Origin: Deltaproteobacteria bacterium
GTDB lineage: Bacteria; Myxococcota; UBA727; VGSZ01
Direction of reading: 5' to 3'
Assembly (NCBI GenBank): GCA_016177705.1
Contig: JACOUT010000012.1
Location: 73,937 to 137,936 of the forward strand
Length of the DNA: 64,000 nucleotides
Notes under the pieces: generated by a model
Told to the model about the DNA's origin: nothing
Database searches by the model: none
The model's input: only the letters and a program-made list of their open reading frames with translations
Position numbers and translations under genes: made by a program
Shown: one piece after another, positions 41,874 through 50,680 of the stretch
How the letters are laid out: every line of letters starts with the position of its first letter
Numbering within the stretch: the first letter of the stretch is position 1

Positions 41874-42803
41874 TCAGAAACGGCCCGGCAGCACCGGCAC
41901 GCCGTCGGGGCGCGCGCCGCCTTCGAACGAGCAGCCGAGCAGGAAGCACGCCGTCTCGGGCAGCGCCGCGCGCACCTCGGTGGTGTCGCGGATCCCCTCG
42001 GTGAAGAAGAAGCCGATCTCGCCCTCGTGGTCGAAGCGCCGCAGCACCTCGGCCTTGAAGTGCGCGGTCTTCACCGACACGTCGGCCTTGAGCACGAGCT
42101 GCGCGTCCTCGACATCGACGCCCGCGGCCCGCAACTGCTCGAGCGACGCATCGCGGAAGCCGATCACCTCGCCGCTCGCCGTCACGTGCCGCTCGACCCT
42201 GCCCGACAGGAACACCACCTCGGCGCCGCGTGCCAGCGCCTCGGCCACCAGGTTGAGCGGCGGGTCCATGGGGCGATCGAACACCAGGTTCTCGGGCCGC
42301 CAGAAGGCCTCGTCCCAGTAGGCGCCAAAGGCCGTGACGACGTCGGCGGGCAGGCCGAGGCCGGTCGCCGTGTCGCGCCCGTTCTTGGCGATGGCGCCGA
42401 CGAGCTGCTCGTCCGACAGCGAGGAGAACCAGCCGCTGCCCTGCTCGCGATCCCACGCGCGCGCGCACGCGAGCGTGCGCCAGCGCGTGTCGAACAGCGT
42501 GTTGTCGAGATCGAAGACGCAGCGGACCTTGACGCCCTGCGCGCTCAGCCGCTCGATCTGATCGAAGCGCTGCTGCAGCGCGTGCATGCCCGGATCGGAC
42601 GTGGTCTTCGACGCCACGTAGGCGGACCACGCCGGCACACCGCCCTTGGCTGGCCCCTTCTTGCCGAACTCGGCGTGCGACGGCAGCGGCGGCTCCTTCG
42701 GGAGCTCCCGAACCTGCCCGGCCGTGGCGGAGCCGACGCTGCGCTTGGCGCGCTCGACGTGCCCCTTCGGCCGCACGCCCGTCGGGTCGCTCCGGATCTT
42801 CAC
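41874..42803 (-). CDS. HAD-superfamily hydrolase-like protein
   Basis: The 309-residue product has HAD motif I VFDLDNTLFDTRW (about residue 97), motif II VVFLSGRV with the Ser, a Lys in KTAHFKAEVL for motif III, and an acidic C-terminal segment FFFTEGIRDTTEV that could be motif IV. The first 80 residues are basic and Pro-rich, without recognised homology. It is probably a phosphatase of a small phosphate ester. GTG 42803 is tentative; the frame is open further upstream into the DedA gene, and no ribosome site is clear. It is divergent from dedA by 46 bp. Confidence 0.75.
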   Translation of the reverse strand: MKIRSDPTGVRPKGHVERAKRSVGSATAGQVRELPKEPPLPSHAEFGKKGPAKGGVPAWSAYVASKTTSDPGMHALQQRFDQIERLSAQGVKVRCVFDLDNTLFDTRWRTLACARAWDREQGSGWFSSLSDEQLVGAIAKNGRDTATGLGLPADVVTAFGAYWDEAFWRPENLVFDRPMDPPLNLVAEALARGAEVVFLSGRVERHVTASGEVIGFRDASLEQLRAAGVDVEDAQLVLKADVSVKTAHFKAEVLRRFDHEGEIGFFFTEGIRDTTEVRAALPETACFLLGCSFEGGARPDGVPVLPGRF

Positions 42804-42838
42804 CTCGTGGAGGTTGCCACACCGAGGCGCGGCGGGAA

Positions 42839-42844
42839 TACCAG
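42839..42844 (+). promoter_or_regulatory. Candidate -10 box (TACCAG), leaderless
   Basis: TACCAG ends 5 nt before the GTG of the DedA gene at 42850; TTGCCA lies 19 nt upstream. Confidence 0.3.
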
Positions 42845-42849
42845 CAGTC

Positions 42850-43476
42850 GTGGATCTGCACGCCACTGCCGCCGAGGTGCTCGCCTGGCTCAAGGAGCAG
42901 CCGCCGTGGCTGTCGGCCGGCGCGCTCGGCGTGGCAGCGGTGCTCGAATACGTCATCCCGCCGGTGCCGGGGGACGCCGTCTCGATCGCGGGCGGCGTGC
43001 TGGTGGCGCAGGGCGTGATCGGCGTGCCGGCCGCGTTGCTCGCCACCACCGTCGGCTCCGTCATCGGCTCGGTGGTGATGTACTACGTCGGCCTCGCCGC
43101 CGGTCGGCACCCGCGTCTGCGACGCTTGCTGGCGCGCTTCTTCACCGAGGAGCGCATCGAGCGCGTCGCCGCCGGCTATCGCAAGTGGGGGCGCCTGATC
43201 ATCGTCGCCAACCGCTTTCTGCCGGGCATCCGCACCTCGTTCATCCTGGCGGCCGGGCTGTTTCGCGTGCCGCTCACCGACGTCGTGGTGTTCGGCGCCA
43301 TCTCGGCGCTGGCGTGGAACACGCTCTTGATCGGGCTCGGCTGGCTGGTCGGCGCCAACCTCGAGCGGCTCGAGCACCTGCTCGCCGAGTACGCGCTGGT
43401 CGCTTGGGTCGCGCTCGCCGTCGTCGTGACCGCCTTGGTGGTGCGCGCGCTCTGGCGTAGAAAGCGCTCATGTTGA
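42850..43476 (+). CDS. DedA-family membrane protein
   Basis: The 208-residue product has the DedA arrangement: an N-terminal re-entrant region VLEYVIPPVPGDAVSIAGGV, then GRHPRLRRLL, and the key motif ANRFLPGIRTSFILAAGLF with its conserved Arg and Pro-Gly. DedA proteins take part in membrane homeostasis and act as polyprenyl-phosphate or phospholipid scramblases or transporters. Its last 7 nt overlap the next gene, giving a DedA-propeller-lytic transglycosylase operon. Confidence 0.9.
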   Translation: MDLHATAAEVLAWLKEQPPWLSAGALGVAAVLEYVIPPVPGDAVSIAGGVLVAQGVIGVPAALLATTVGSVIGSVVMYYVGLAAGRHPRLRRLLARFFTEERIERVAAGYRKWGRLIIVANRFLPGIRTSFILAAGLFRVPLTDVVVFGAISALAWNTLLIGLGWLVGANLERLEHLLAEYALVAWVALAVVVTALVVRALWRRKRSC

Positions 43477-44429
43477 CCCTCGCGCTCCTGCTCGCGACCG
43501 CGCCCCTGCCGGCCGGCACCGTGGTGTTCGGCCTCTCGAGCGTCGACGGCACCACCACCGAGCTGACCGCGCTCGCGCCCTCGGGCGAGCGCGAGCTGCT
43601 CGCCGTCGTCGAGCACGCGCGCGGGCGCTTGCCCAAGGGCCTGCTGCTTGCCGATCGGCTGGTGCTCGTCACCGCGGTGGCCGACGACGCGCGCGGCGTG
43701 CTCGAGGAGGTGCGGCTTCACGACGGCGCGCGGCACCTTTTGGGCGGGGGCGTGCTCGCCGACCACGCGCTCGCCGCCGTACCGCCGTCGGTCGACCGCG
43801 CCGGCGCGGTCCTGTTCGTGCGCCAGCCCGCCCCCGAGCGCTTCGAGGTGGTGCGCGCGGCCGACGGTGCCGTGCTCGCCCGCGCCGACGCCGCGTGGCT
43901 GCAGCCCGCGCGGGGGAGGCCCGGCGCGTTCTTGCTCGTCGAGCGCGGGGGCGGCGCGCGGCTGGTGGAGCTGTCGACGGCCGGGCTGCACACCGTGGAG
44001 GCGCTCGGCAAGGGGACGCTGCGCTCACCCGCCGTCATGGGCAAGCTGCTGGTCGTCGAGCTCGCCATGGCCAAGGGTCGCGCGCGCGTGCTCGAGCTGC
44101 CGAGCCGCCGCGTGCTGCGCGAGGGGCTGGCCGGCATGGATCCGCTGCTGCTCGACGACGCCACCGTAGCCTTCGGCGCCGGCACCAAGGCGGCCGCCGT
44201 GATCGTCGACGACGGGCGCGCGCCGCGCACGCTGAGCGCGCCGCAGGCCGGCGTCGCGCACCCGCTGGCGGGCGCGATGGTCGGGGGCCGCGCCCACGTT
44301 GTCGCCTGGCTCGATCGGGGCTCCGCGCTGCCGGGTGAGCTGTGGCGCTTCTCGGATGACGGCGCCGTGCGCCTGCTCGAGCCCGCCGTGGGCGTGGCGG
44401 TCGAGGTCTACGGCGTGGTGGCGCCATGA
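43470..44429 (+). CDS. Secreted beta-propeller-like protein
   Basis: The 319-residue product has a short signal peptide (LTLALLLATAPLPAG) and repeated strands of about 40 residues rich in V, L, D and G (for example VLVTAVADDARGVLEEV and AVLFVRQPAPERFEVV). They suggest a WD/TolB-like propeller. No catalytic residues can be named. It overlaps both neighbours by a few bases (7 nt with DedA, ATGA with the lytic transglycosylase gene), so the three are co-translated. It may be a periplasmic partner of the transglycosylase. Confidence 0.65.
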   Translation: MLTLALLLATAPLPAGTVVFGLSSVDGTTTELTALAPSGERELLAVVEHARGRLPKGLLLADRLVLVTAVADDARGVLEEVRLHDGARHLLGGGVLADHALAAVPPSVDRAGAVLFVRQPAPERFEVVRAADGAVLARADAAWLQPARGRPGAFLLVERGGGARLVELSTAGLHTVEALGKGTLRSPAVMGKLLVVELAMAKGRARVLELPSRRVLREGLAGMDPLLLDDATVAFGAGTKAAAVIVDDGRAPRTLSAPQAGVAHPLAGAMVGGRAHVVAWLDRGSALPGELWRFSDDGAVRLLEPAVGVAVEVYGVVAP

Positions 44430-45919
44430 GCATGCTCGTCGTTACCTTGGCCGTGCAGATCGCCGCGCAGTGCTCGGGCGCCGCCTGTCCCGACCCGTGC
44501 ACCGCGTGCGCCTTCCCACCCGTCAGCGGCGCCAACCAAGCGCTGCCCGAGTTGCGCGCCATGTTCACGGCCATCGCCGAGCGCGATCTGGCGGCCGACC
44601 TGCCCACCGTCAGCGACGTCGAGGTGGGCGCGGCGCGCGCGCGCGAGCCCGCGCCCTTCCCGTGCCGGCTCATGCCGGCCATCGGCGCCACCGAGTCGTC
44701 GATCCTGCAGTTCTGCGAGGCGAGCGGCCTGACCGTCATCTCGTTTGACTGCGGCTTCGGCATCATGCAGGTGACGAGCGGCGCCGCCAGCTATCCGGGC
44801 CTCGAGGCGCGCGCCGACATCAACGTCGCCGCCGGTGCCAACATCCTGGCGGCGAAGTGGAACGGCAACGAGAGCTACGGCGGGCAGTTCGGTGACAGCG
44901 ACCCCGCCGTCGTCGAGGGCTGGTACTTCGCGGTCTGGGCCTACAACGGCTTCGTCTACGGCAACAACCCGAACAACCCGAGCTTCCCGGCGTCGCGCCC
45001 GCCCTATCACGGCGCCGGCGGTCTCTCGCGCGGCAGCTATCCGTACCAAGAGCTGGTTTGGGGTTACTTGCGAAACCCGCTCGACAAGGACGGCGAGCTG
45101 GTGGTCGAGCCGCTCGAGGTCAGCTACCCGGACCCGAGCACCATCCCCGATCAGAGCGGCCTGTTCTCCGTCGACGTGCCGCTGCCCGAGCCCACCCACA
45201 CCGACCCCTGCCAGGAGGCGTGCCCACCGTCGGGGTGTCCGCCCGACGAGCTACGCACCTTGATCCTCGACGACCTCGACGCGACCTTCACGCTCGAGGG
45301 CACGACCGAGGAGCACGCCACCGGCGGCTACGCCGACCACTTCCGCTCGGCCGCGATCGCGCCCGCGGGTGCGCCGACGGTGCGCGCGCAGTTCAGTGGC
45401 ACGGCGCCCTGGAGCGGCGCCTTCGATGTCGCGGCCTTCGTGCCGCTCGATCCGGCCACCTGCACCGACGTGCGCATCAGCGTCGACGCGTGCGGCGCAC
45501 CAGCGACGTTCTCCGCCGACCAAAACGTGCCGGGCGGCATGTTCGCGCCGCTCGGCCAGGTGGTGCTGCGCCAGGGCGATGCGGTCACCGTCGAGGTCAC
45601 CAACGACACCAGCGACAGCGACACCAGCCACCGCGTCGGCATCGACGCGTTCCGATTCAGCTGGCGCGGCGAGGCCGACCTGACGAGCTGCGATGAGCCC
45701 GGCGAGGGCGAAGGCGAGGGCGAGGGCGAAGGTGAGGGCGAGGAGCCCGCGGAGGGCGAAGGCGAAGAGCCCGCCGAGGGCGAGGGCGAGGGCGAAGAAC
45801 CGCTGCGCGTGCCGCTCGGCGGCGGCTGCGGCTGCGGCGCAGGCGCTGCGGGCGACGCCGTGGTGCTCGGCTCGCTGGCGCTGTTGCTCGCGCTGCCGAC
45901 GCGGCGGCGCGCTCGCTAG
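44426..45919 (+). CDS. Lytic-transglycosylase-like protein with golvesin-like domain, GE linker and MYXO-CTERM tail
   Basis: The 497-residue product has a signal peptide and then a lysozyme-like SLT domain. The catalytic-type Glu is in GATESSILQF (about residue 90), with SFDCGFGIMQVTSG, AAGANILAAKWN and FAVWAYNGF following in family order. A beta domain near 285-430 (HATGGYADHFRSAAIA, VTVEVTNDTSDSD) resembles the golvesin/Xly carbohydrate-binding-like domain. A GE/AEGE linker is encoded at about 45702-45800. The end GGCGCGAGAAGDAVVLG plus a span and RRRAR is a MYXO-CTERM-like sorting tail. It probably cleaves peptidoglycan from the cell surface. Confidence 0.82.
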   Translation: MSMLVVTLAVQIAAQCSGAACPDPCTACAFPPVSGANQALPELRAMFTAIAERDLAADLPTVSDVEVGAARAREPAPFPCRLMPAIGATESSILQFCEASGLTVISFDCGFGIMQVTSGAASYPGLEARADINVAAGANILAAKWNGNESYGGQFGDSDPAVVEGWYFAVWAYNGFVYGNNPNNPSFPASRPPYHGAGGLSRGSYPYQELVWGYLRNPLDKDGELVVEPLEVSYPDPSTIPDQSGLFSVDVPLPEPTHTDPCQEACPPSGCPPDELRTLILDDLDATFTLEGTTEEHATGGYADHFRSAAIAPAGAPTVRAQFSGTAPWSGAFDVAAFVPLDPATCTDVRISVDACGAPATFSADQNVPGGMFAPLGQVVLRQGDAVTVEVTNDTSDSDTSHRVGIDAFRFSWRGEADLTSCDEPGEGEGEGEGEGEGEEPAEGEGEEPAEGEGEGEEPLRVPLGGGCGCGAGAAGDAVVLGSLALLLALPTRRRAR

Positions 45920-45929
45920 CACCGTTGCC

Positions 45930-46730
45930 TCAGGCCGCGAGGCGCGGTCGCTCGGGTGCGGGCGCGACGTCGACGGCGCCGGGCTTGGGGAGGACCAGCG
46001 CGCGCTCGATGCTCCACAGGTGCAGCGCGTCGCCGAGCAGGCACACGGCCCAGCCGAGGTCGATCTCGGATGCCTTGAAGGAGAACTTCGCGGACGCCGG
46101 GTAGCGGTGGTGGTTGTTCTGGAAGCCCTCGCCGAGGATGAGCAGCGCCGCCCAGAAGTTGTTGCGCGAGTTGTCGTCGGTGTCGAAGTTGCGCGGGCCC
46201 GCGGCGTGGCCGAGCGCGTTGACGATGCCCCCCTGCAGCGGGTGGCTCAGCATGCCGACGACGTACGCGAAGCCGAGCAGCCAGGCGCCGGTCGTGACGC
46301 CGATGGCCACGCCGACGAGGCCGTGCAGCAGGTAGGGCAGGAACCACAGCCCCGCGGTGTTGAGCGGGTTGACCGGGAAGTCGAGGCCATGCGCGTGCTG
46401 CGTGTAGCGCGCCTTGCCGCGCGACAGCCCGACGATGGCGCGCTTGTAGCTCCTCAGTTGCTCGCGGAAGATGCCGAGCAGCCCGCAGTTGGTAGGCGAG
46501 TGCGGATCGTGCGGCGTGTCCGAGTGCTCATGGTGCAGCCGGTGCATCACCACCCACGCCTTGGGGTCGAGGCCGGTGATCCAGTTGCCGCCCACGATGA
46601 CGAGGCGGCGCACCAACGGGTGCAGGCGCACGGCGCCGTGCGCGAGCCCGCGGTGGTAGCCGATGGAGATGGTGACGAGGCTGAGCAGGTAGCCGGCGGC
46701 GAACACGAGGAAGCACAGCGCGAAATACAC
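45930..46730 (-). CDS. Acyl-CoA/acyl-lipid desaturase (delta-9 type)
   Basis: The 266-residue product has all three His boxes of membrane fatty-acid desaturases: YHRGLAH (HxxxxH), HRLHHEHSD (HxxHH) and FQNNHHRYP (HxxHH), with four hydrophobic spans. These eight histidines bind the di-iron centre. It introduces a double bond into a saturated acyl chain, the main route to unsaturated lipids in aerobic bacteria. GTG 46730 has GGAGG 4-5 nt upstream. It follows the metalloprotease gene by 98 bp, a gap that could hold its own promoter. Confidence 0.9.
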   Translation of the reverse strand: MYFALCFLVFAAGYLLSLVTISIGYHRGLAHGAVRLHPLVRRLVIVGGNWITGLDPKAWVVMHRLHHEHSDTPHDPHSPTNCGLLGIFREQLRSYKRAIVGLSRGKARYTQHAHGLDFPVNPLNTAGLWFLPYLLHGLVGVAIGVTTGAWLLGFAYVVGMLSHPLQGGIVNALGHAAGPRNFDTDDNSRNNFWAALLILGEGFQNNHHRYPASAKFSFKASEIDLGWAVCLLGDALHLWSIERALVLPKPGAVDVAPAPERPRLAA

Positions 46731-46828
46731 AAGACCTCCGAAGCAGTCGGGAGAGCATCCGTTCGCTTCATAACGATTGCGTCACGGCTCCAACCACTCG
46801 CTGCAGGGCCTCGCGCGCGGCCGGCAGT

Positions 46829-49800
46829 TCAGAAGTAGAAGGTGCCGTACAGCTCGTAGGTGCCGCGCACGTCCTCGATGGTCGTGGTCAGGTTCTCGAG
46901 CCGCCAGCGGTTGTCGAGCGTCGGCTCGAGCAGGTAGGCGTCCGCGAAGCGCTGCGCGCGCTCGAGCAGCGCGGCGCCCGGTGCGTAGACGTTCGGGTCG
47001 ACGTGCTTGCTCGCGTGGTAGATGCGGTTGTTGAGCGGGTTGGTGAAGGTCACCACCAGCGTCGGGTCGGCGGGCGTCACCTGCTCACCCGAGCCCTCGA
47101 GCCAGATCTTCATGCGGTCGTTGAAGTCGAGGTCGAAGCCGTAGGGCAGGAACGCCATGCCGTACCAGATCGCGTACAGCTCGATGGTGAAGCTGGTGGC
47201 CGGATCGACGGCCTGGAAGGTGCCGCCGTCGCAGCGCACGGCGTCGAGGTCGGACAGGCGAGGCGGCACGTAGGCTTGACCGTCGGTGCACATGACGCCG
47301 GCGTACTGTGCGTAGTCCTCGGCCGAGGTGCCACCGACCAGCTTGTGGATCTCCTCGGGGAAGTAGAGCGACAAGCCGATGGCGTAGCGCCCGACGTTCG
47401 AGCCGGTGTCGACGCCGAGGAAGTAGGTGTCGCTGGTCACCGCGGTCTCGAGCGCTACCAGCTTGTCGTAGAAGCTGCCGACCATCAGCAGGCGGTCGTA
47501 GAAGGTGTAGCCGCTGTCGACGTCCCACTGGCTGTCGGTGAAGCGCCCTTCACCGAGCGCGACGTTCAGCTCGCTGCAGTCCGGCGCCGGCGCGCCCGGC
47601 GGGCACAGCTCGTCCTGGTAGTAGGAATAGAGCACCTGGATCTTCTCCGCGTCGTCGAAGAAGTAGGAGCCGGGCTCGGGCTGCGCGATCACCTCACCGA
47701 GCGTGTCGAGCAACAGGCGCGTGGCCGCAGCACCCGGCAGGCCGCCGTCGTCGGACTCGGCCCACGGCACCGGCGCCAGGTCGTAGTAGTCGGCGTCGAC
47801 CCCGTCGGCGTAGTCGCACGCGCCCTCGTCGGAGACGATGCAGTCGTAGTCGTACTCGTCGTAGAACGAGTCGAAGACGAAGTTCTGGTACTGCGTCAGC
47901 ATCGGCAGGAAGAACCTGCTCTGCACGTTCCACATGTAGTCCCACTCGTTGAAGTAGCGGCGATCGCGCTGGTACGAGAGGAACGGGAAGTACTCGACGT
48001 ACTGACGACGCGCCGCCTCGGCGATCTCGTAGGGGTCCGCGCCCTCGTCGAAGGTGGCGCAGCTCGAGGTGGCGCCGTCGTACTCGTCGGAGCAGAAGCG
48101 GTACGGCACCTCCCACAGATCCCAGGTGGCGCGCCCTGCCATCTGGTCGACGAGCGCGGCGTATGGCACCAACCGGCGGTCGTGCATGCCGTCGACGCCG
48201 TTGAAGGTCTCTGGTAGGTGCGTGTAGTGGCGGTGGCGCAGCGCCTCGGTCAACGTGTACAGCTCGAGCAGGTTCTCGTTTGGTGCTTGGGCGAACACCT
48301 CGACCAGGTCGCCGTAGCCAAAGGCGATGGCCGCCTCGTCGTACAGGCCGAGGCCCTCGATGTCGCTCATGAAGCGCGAGCCGTAGTCCATGATCGAGGC
48401 GTACTGGTGCTGCCGGATGCCGCCCTCGAGCTGCGCTTGCGTCGGCGGCTCGAGTGCTTGCGCGCCGGTGCCCTTCAACTCCCAGTAGGCGCGCCCATAG
48501 TTGAGCGCGTCGGTCGAGGCCTCGAAGTTGTGGCGCAGGCCGAGGTTGTGCCCCATCTCGTGCTCCGCGGTGGAGCGGAAGATGCGACGGCGCAGCTCCT
48601 GGTAGCGCTCCTCGGCGGGCAGATCGCGTAGCTCGAGCGCCACCGCCGTCACCGACGAGTCGAGGTAGCGGGTGTGCGTGATGTTGTGCTGCTCGAGGTG
48701 GTGACGGCGCGTGCGCTCCAAGCGCGCCGCACGCCCCATCGCCCAGCCGCGCGGGCCCGCCTGCGCGGGGTCGACGGCGTCGGCCTGATCAGGGACGCCG
48801 CCATGCGCGGCCAGCCAGGCGCGGCGCAGCTCGTCCGAGATCAAGCGCTGCTCGAGCGGCGTGTCGCGCAGCGCCTCCAGGCGCGCGCGCTCGGCGCCGC
48901 CGTCGCGTCGCAGCGCTTCCTTGCCGAGGCTGCGCAGGCTCTTGTTGCGCGGGCTGTCGATCTTCTGCTCGACGAAGCGACGCGTGCGCTCGCGCGCGTC
49001 GGCATCCTGTGCCTTGCGCAGGTAGACGTCGAGCTGCACGTCCTCACCGGCGAGGTACTGGTCGAACAGCGAAGGATCGTTGGTCAGGTCGACCACCTCC
49101 TTGCCGAACTGCGCGAAGTCGTCGACGCCGGCGCCGTAGACGAACGCGTTCGCCTGCACGATCTTGCCGGTGAGCGGGTCGGCGGACGCCGGGCCGTAGC
49201 CGAGCAGGCCGACCAGGTTCGGGTTGTCGACCCAAGCGAGCAGGTTGAAGCGCAGGTCGCCCAGGCGCTGGCCGCGATCGCTCACCGTGGCGCCGTCGGA
49301 CGCGTAGCTGTTGTCGACGAGCACCACCACGTCCTCGACCTGATCGAGCGTGCGCGCGTCGTCGTACTTGAGCTTGTTGACGGTGCGCTTGAAGGCGCGG
49401 TTCCAGCCGTCGACGGTGATCTGCGCCTGCTCGCGCAGCTCGGGCGGGAAGCCGGGCGACGTGTAGTAGACGATCGGCGCCACCGTGCAGTTCGCGTAGG
49501 GCGCTGCCTCACCCTCGACCACACAGGCCGGCGCGTCGGCCCAGATGTCGAAGCGGTTGATGAAGAACTCCTTGCCCGAGTGGGTCTCGCCGTGGCGGCG
49601 GTCGTAGGCCTCGCGCTCCGTGCGGAAGTAGCCGAACTTGTCGAAGTAGGACGCGCGCGCCACGAAGCCGTTGGCGTTCGGCCGCAGCGAGTCGCGGTCG
49701 ACGTAGTCGACGCGGATCGGCTCACCCGCCTCGTCGCGCAGGATCTCGTTGTCCGGGTAGCTCTTGGGCAGGTACGCGTCCTCGGGGTCGACCTTGAGGA

Positions 49801-50596
49801 ACGACGAGCGGATGGTGATCTCGGCCGAGGCGCAGTCGGACGCGCCGCCGTACCAGCCGAGGTACCAGCAGGCGGGCTCCTCGTAGACCATGCCGTCCCA
49901 GTCCTCGACCAGCACGGTCTCGGGCGTGGCGAAGATGTGGTGGACCACGTCGAAGTAGTCGGCGGTCGCGAGCGTGGCGACGGCGTCGCCCTGGAAGTCG
50001 GCCCACGAGCCGTCATCGCCGCGAGCGCCGAACACGAGCGCGTCGGGGTCACCCGGCTGTTGCACGTAGTGCGCGCCGGGCGCTTGCGTGACGTTGCCCA
50101 CCAGGAAGTCGAAGGTGGGCGCCAAGTTCTGCGACCAGTCGACGCGCAACCACTCGCGCTCGTACCAAGGACGATCGGACGAGTTCTCGACGATGACGTT
50201 GCTCTGTTCGCCGGTTTGCGCGTTGTACTCGCGCGTTACGTCGAAGTGGCTCTCGATGGGGAAGACCGCGAGCGCCACCCTGTCGGCCTCGCCGCCCGGC
50301 ACCGTCGACGGCCCGTCCGTCCCCTCGACCAGGTCGTAGGAGCGATAGGCGATCAGGTAGTGCTCCTGCACGTCCCAGGTGAGCCGCTCGGTCTTCTCGG
50401 ACTGCTCGCCGATGAAGGTGAACGAGGTGCTGTAGGGCACGTCGACCACGGTCTGCTGGTAGTACCACTCGCCGTCGAGCACGCTCCTTCGCAACTTGTT
50501 CGGCTGCGTGCGATCGATGTCGCCGATGCCGCACGACGAGGCGAGCACGGCGGCGACGAGCGGGAGGCTGATGGCGAGGGCCGACGAGCGGATCAT
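46829..50596 (-). CDS. Large zinc-metalloprotease (zincin) lipoprotein
   Basis: The 1255-residue product has a signal peptide ending in VLASSC, a probable lipobox. Its zinc site is TAEHEMGHNLGLRHNF, the HExxHxxGxxH motif of the metzincin clan, at about residue 690. The arrangement (large N-terminal beta domain, zinc site, long C-terminal region) resembles the DUF5117/DUF4953 secreted metalloproteases, but this one is longer. The C-terminal region is rich in Tyr/Asp segments (DEYDYDCIVSDEGACDYADG) that may bind calcium. ATG 50596 has GGGGA upstream; ATG 50602 is equivalent. It would be an outer-membrane-attached enzyme for predation, matrix turnover or nutrition. Confidence 0.85.
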   Translation of the reverse strand: MIRSSALAISLPLVAAVLASSCGIGDIDRTQPNKLRRSVLDGEWYYQQTVVDVPYSTSFTFIGEQSEKTERLTWDVQEHYLIAYRSYDLVEGTDGPSTVPGGEADRVALAVFPIESHFDVTREYNAQTGEQSNVIVENSSDRPWYEREWLRVDWSQNLAPTFDFLVGNVTQAPGAHYVQQPGDPDALVFGARGDDGSWADFQGDAVATLATADYFDVVHHIFATPETVLVEDWDGMVYEEPACWYLGWYGGASDCASAEITIRSSFLKVDPEDAYLPKSYPDNEILRDEAGEPIRVDYVDRDSLRPNANGFVARASYFDKFGYFRTEREAYDRRHGETHSGKEFFINRFDIWADAPACVVEGEAAPYANCTVAPIVYYTSPGFPPELREQAQITVDGWNRAFKRTVNKLKYDDARTLDQVEDVVVLVDNSYASDGATVSDRGQRLGDLRFNLLAWVDNPNLVGLLGYGPASADPLTGKIVQANAFVYGAGVDDFAQFGKEVVDLTNDPSLFDQYLAGEDVQLDVYLRKAQDADARERTRRFVEQKIDSPRNKSLRSLGKEALRRDGGAERARLEALRDTPLEQRLISDELRRAWLAAHGGVPDQADAVDPAQAGPRGWAMGRAARLERTRRHHLEQHNITHTRYLDSSVTAVALELRDLPAEERYQELRRRIFRSTAEHEMGHNLGLRHNFEASTDALNYGRAYWELKGTGAQALEPPTQAQLEGGIRQHQYASIMDYGSRFMSDIEGLGLYDEAAIAFGYGDLVEVFAQAPNENLLELYTLTEALRHRHYTHLPETFNGVDGMHDRRLVPYAALVDQMAGRATWDLWEVPYRFCSDEYDGATSSCATFDEGADPYEIAEAARRQYVEYFPFLSYQRDRRYFNEWDYMWNVQSRFFLPMLTQYQNFVFDSFYDEYDYDCIVSDEGACDYADGVDADYYDLAPVPWAESDDGGLPGAAATRLLLDTLGEVIAQPEPGSYFFDDAEKIQVLYSYYQDELCPPGAPAPDCSELNVALGEGRFTDSQWDVDSGYTFYDRLLMVGSFYDKLVALETAVTSDTYFLGVDTGSNVGRYAIGLSLYFPEEIHKLVGGTSAEDYAQYAGVMCTDGQAYVPPRLSDLDAVRCDGGTFQAVDPATSFTIELYAIWYGMAFLPYGFDLDFNDRMKIWLEGSGEQVTPADPTLVVTFTNPLNNRIYHASKHVDPNVYAPGAALLERAQRFADAYLLEPTLDNRWRLENLTTTIEDVRGTYELYGTFYF

Positions 50597-50680
50597 GGTC
50601 ATCCCCGGGAAAGCCGGGGAGGCTCTCACGCCGGTCGCGCTCGTCAACGCGAGTCGGCGGCGCTTTGGTCGCGGTGCCGA

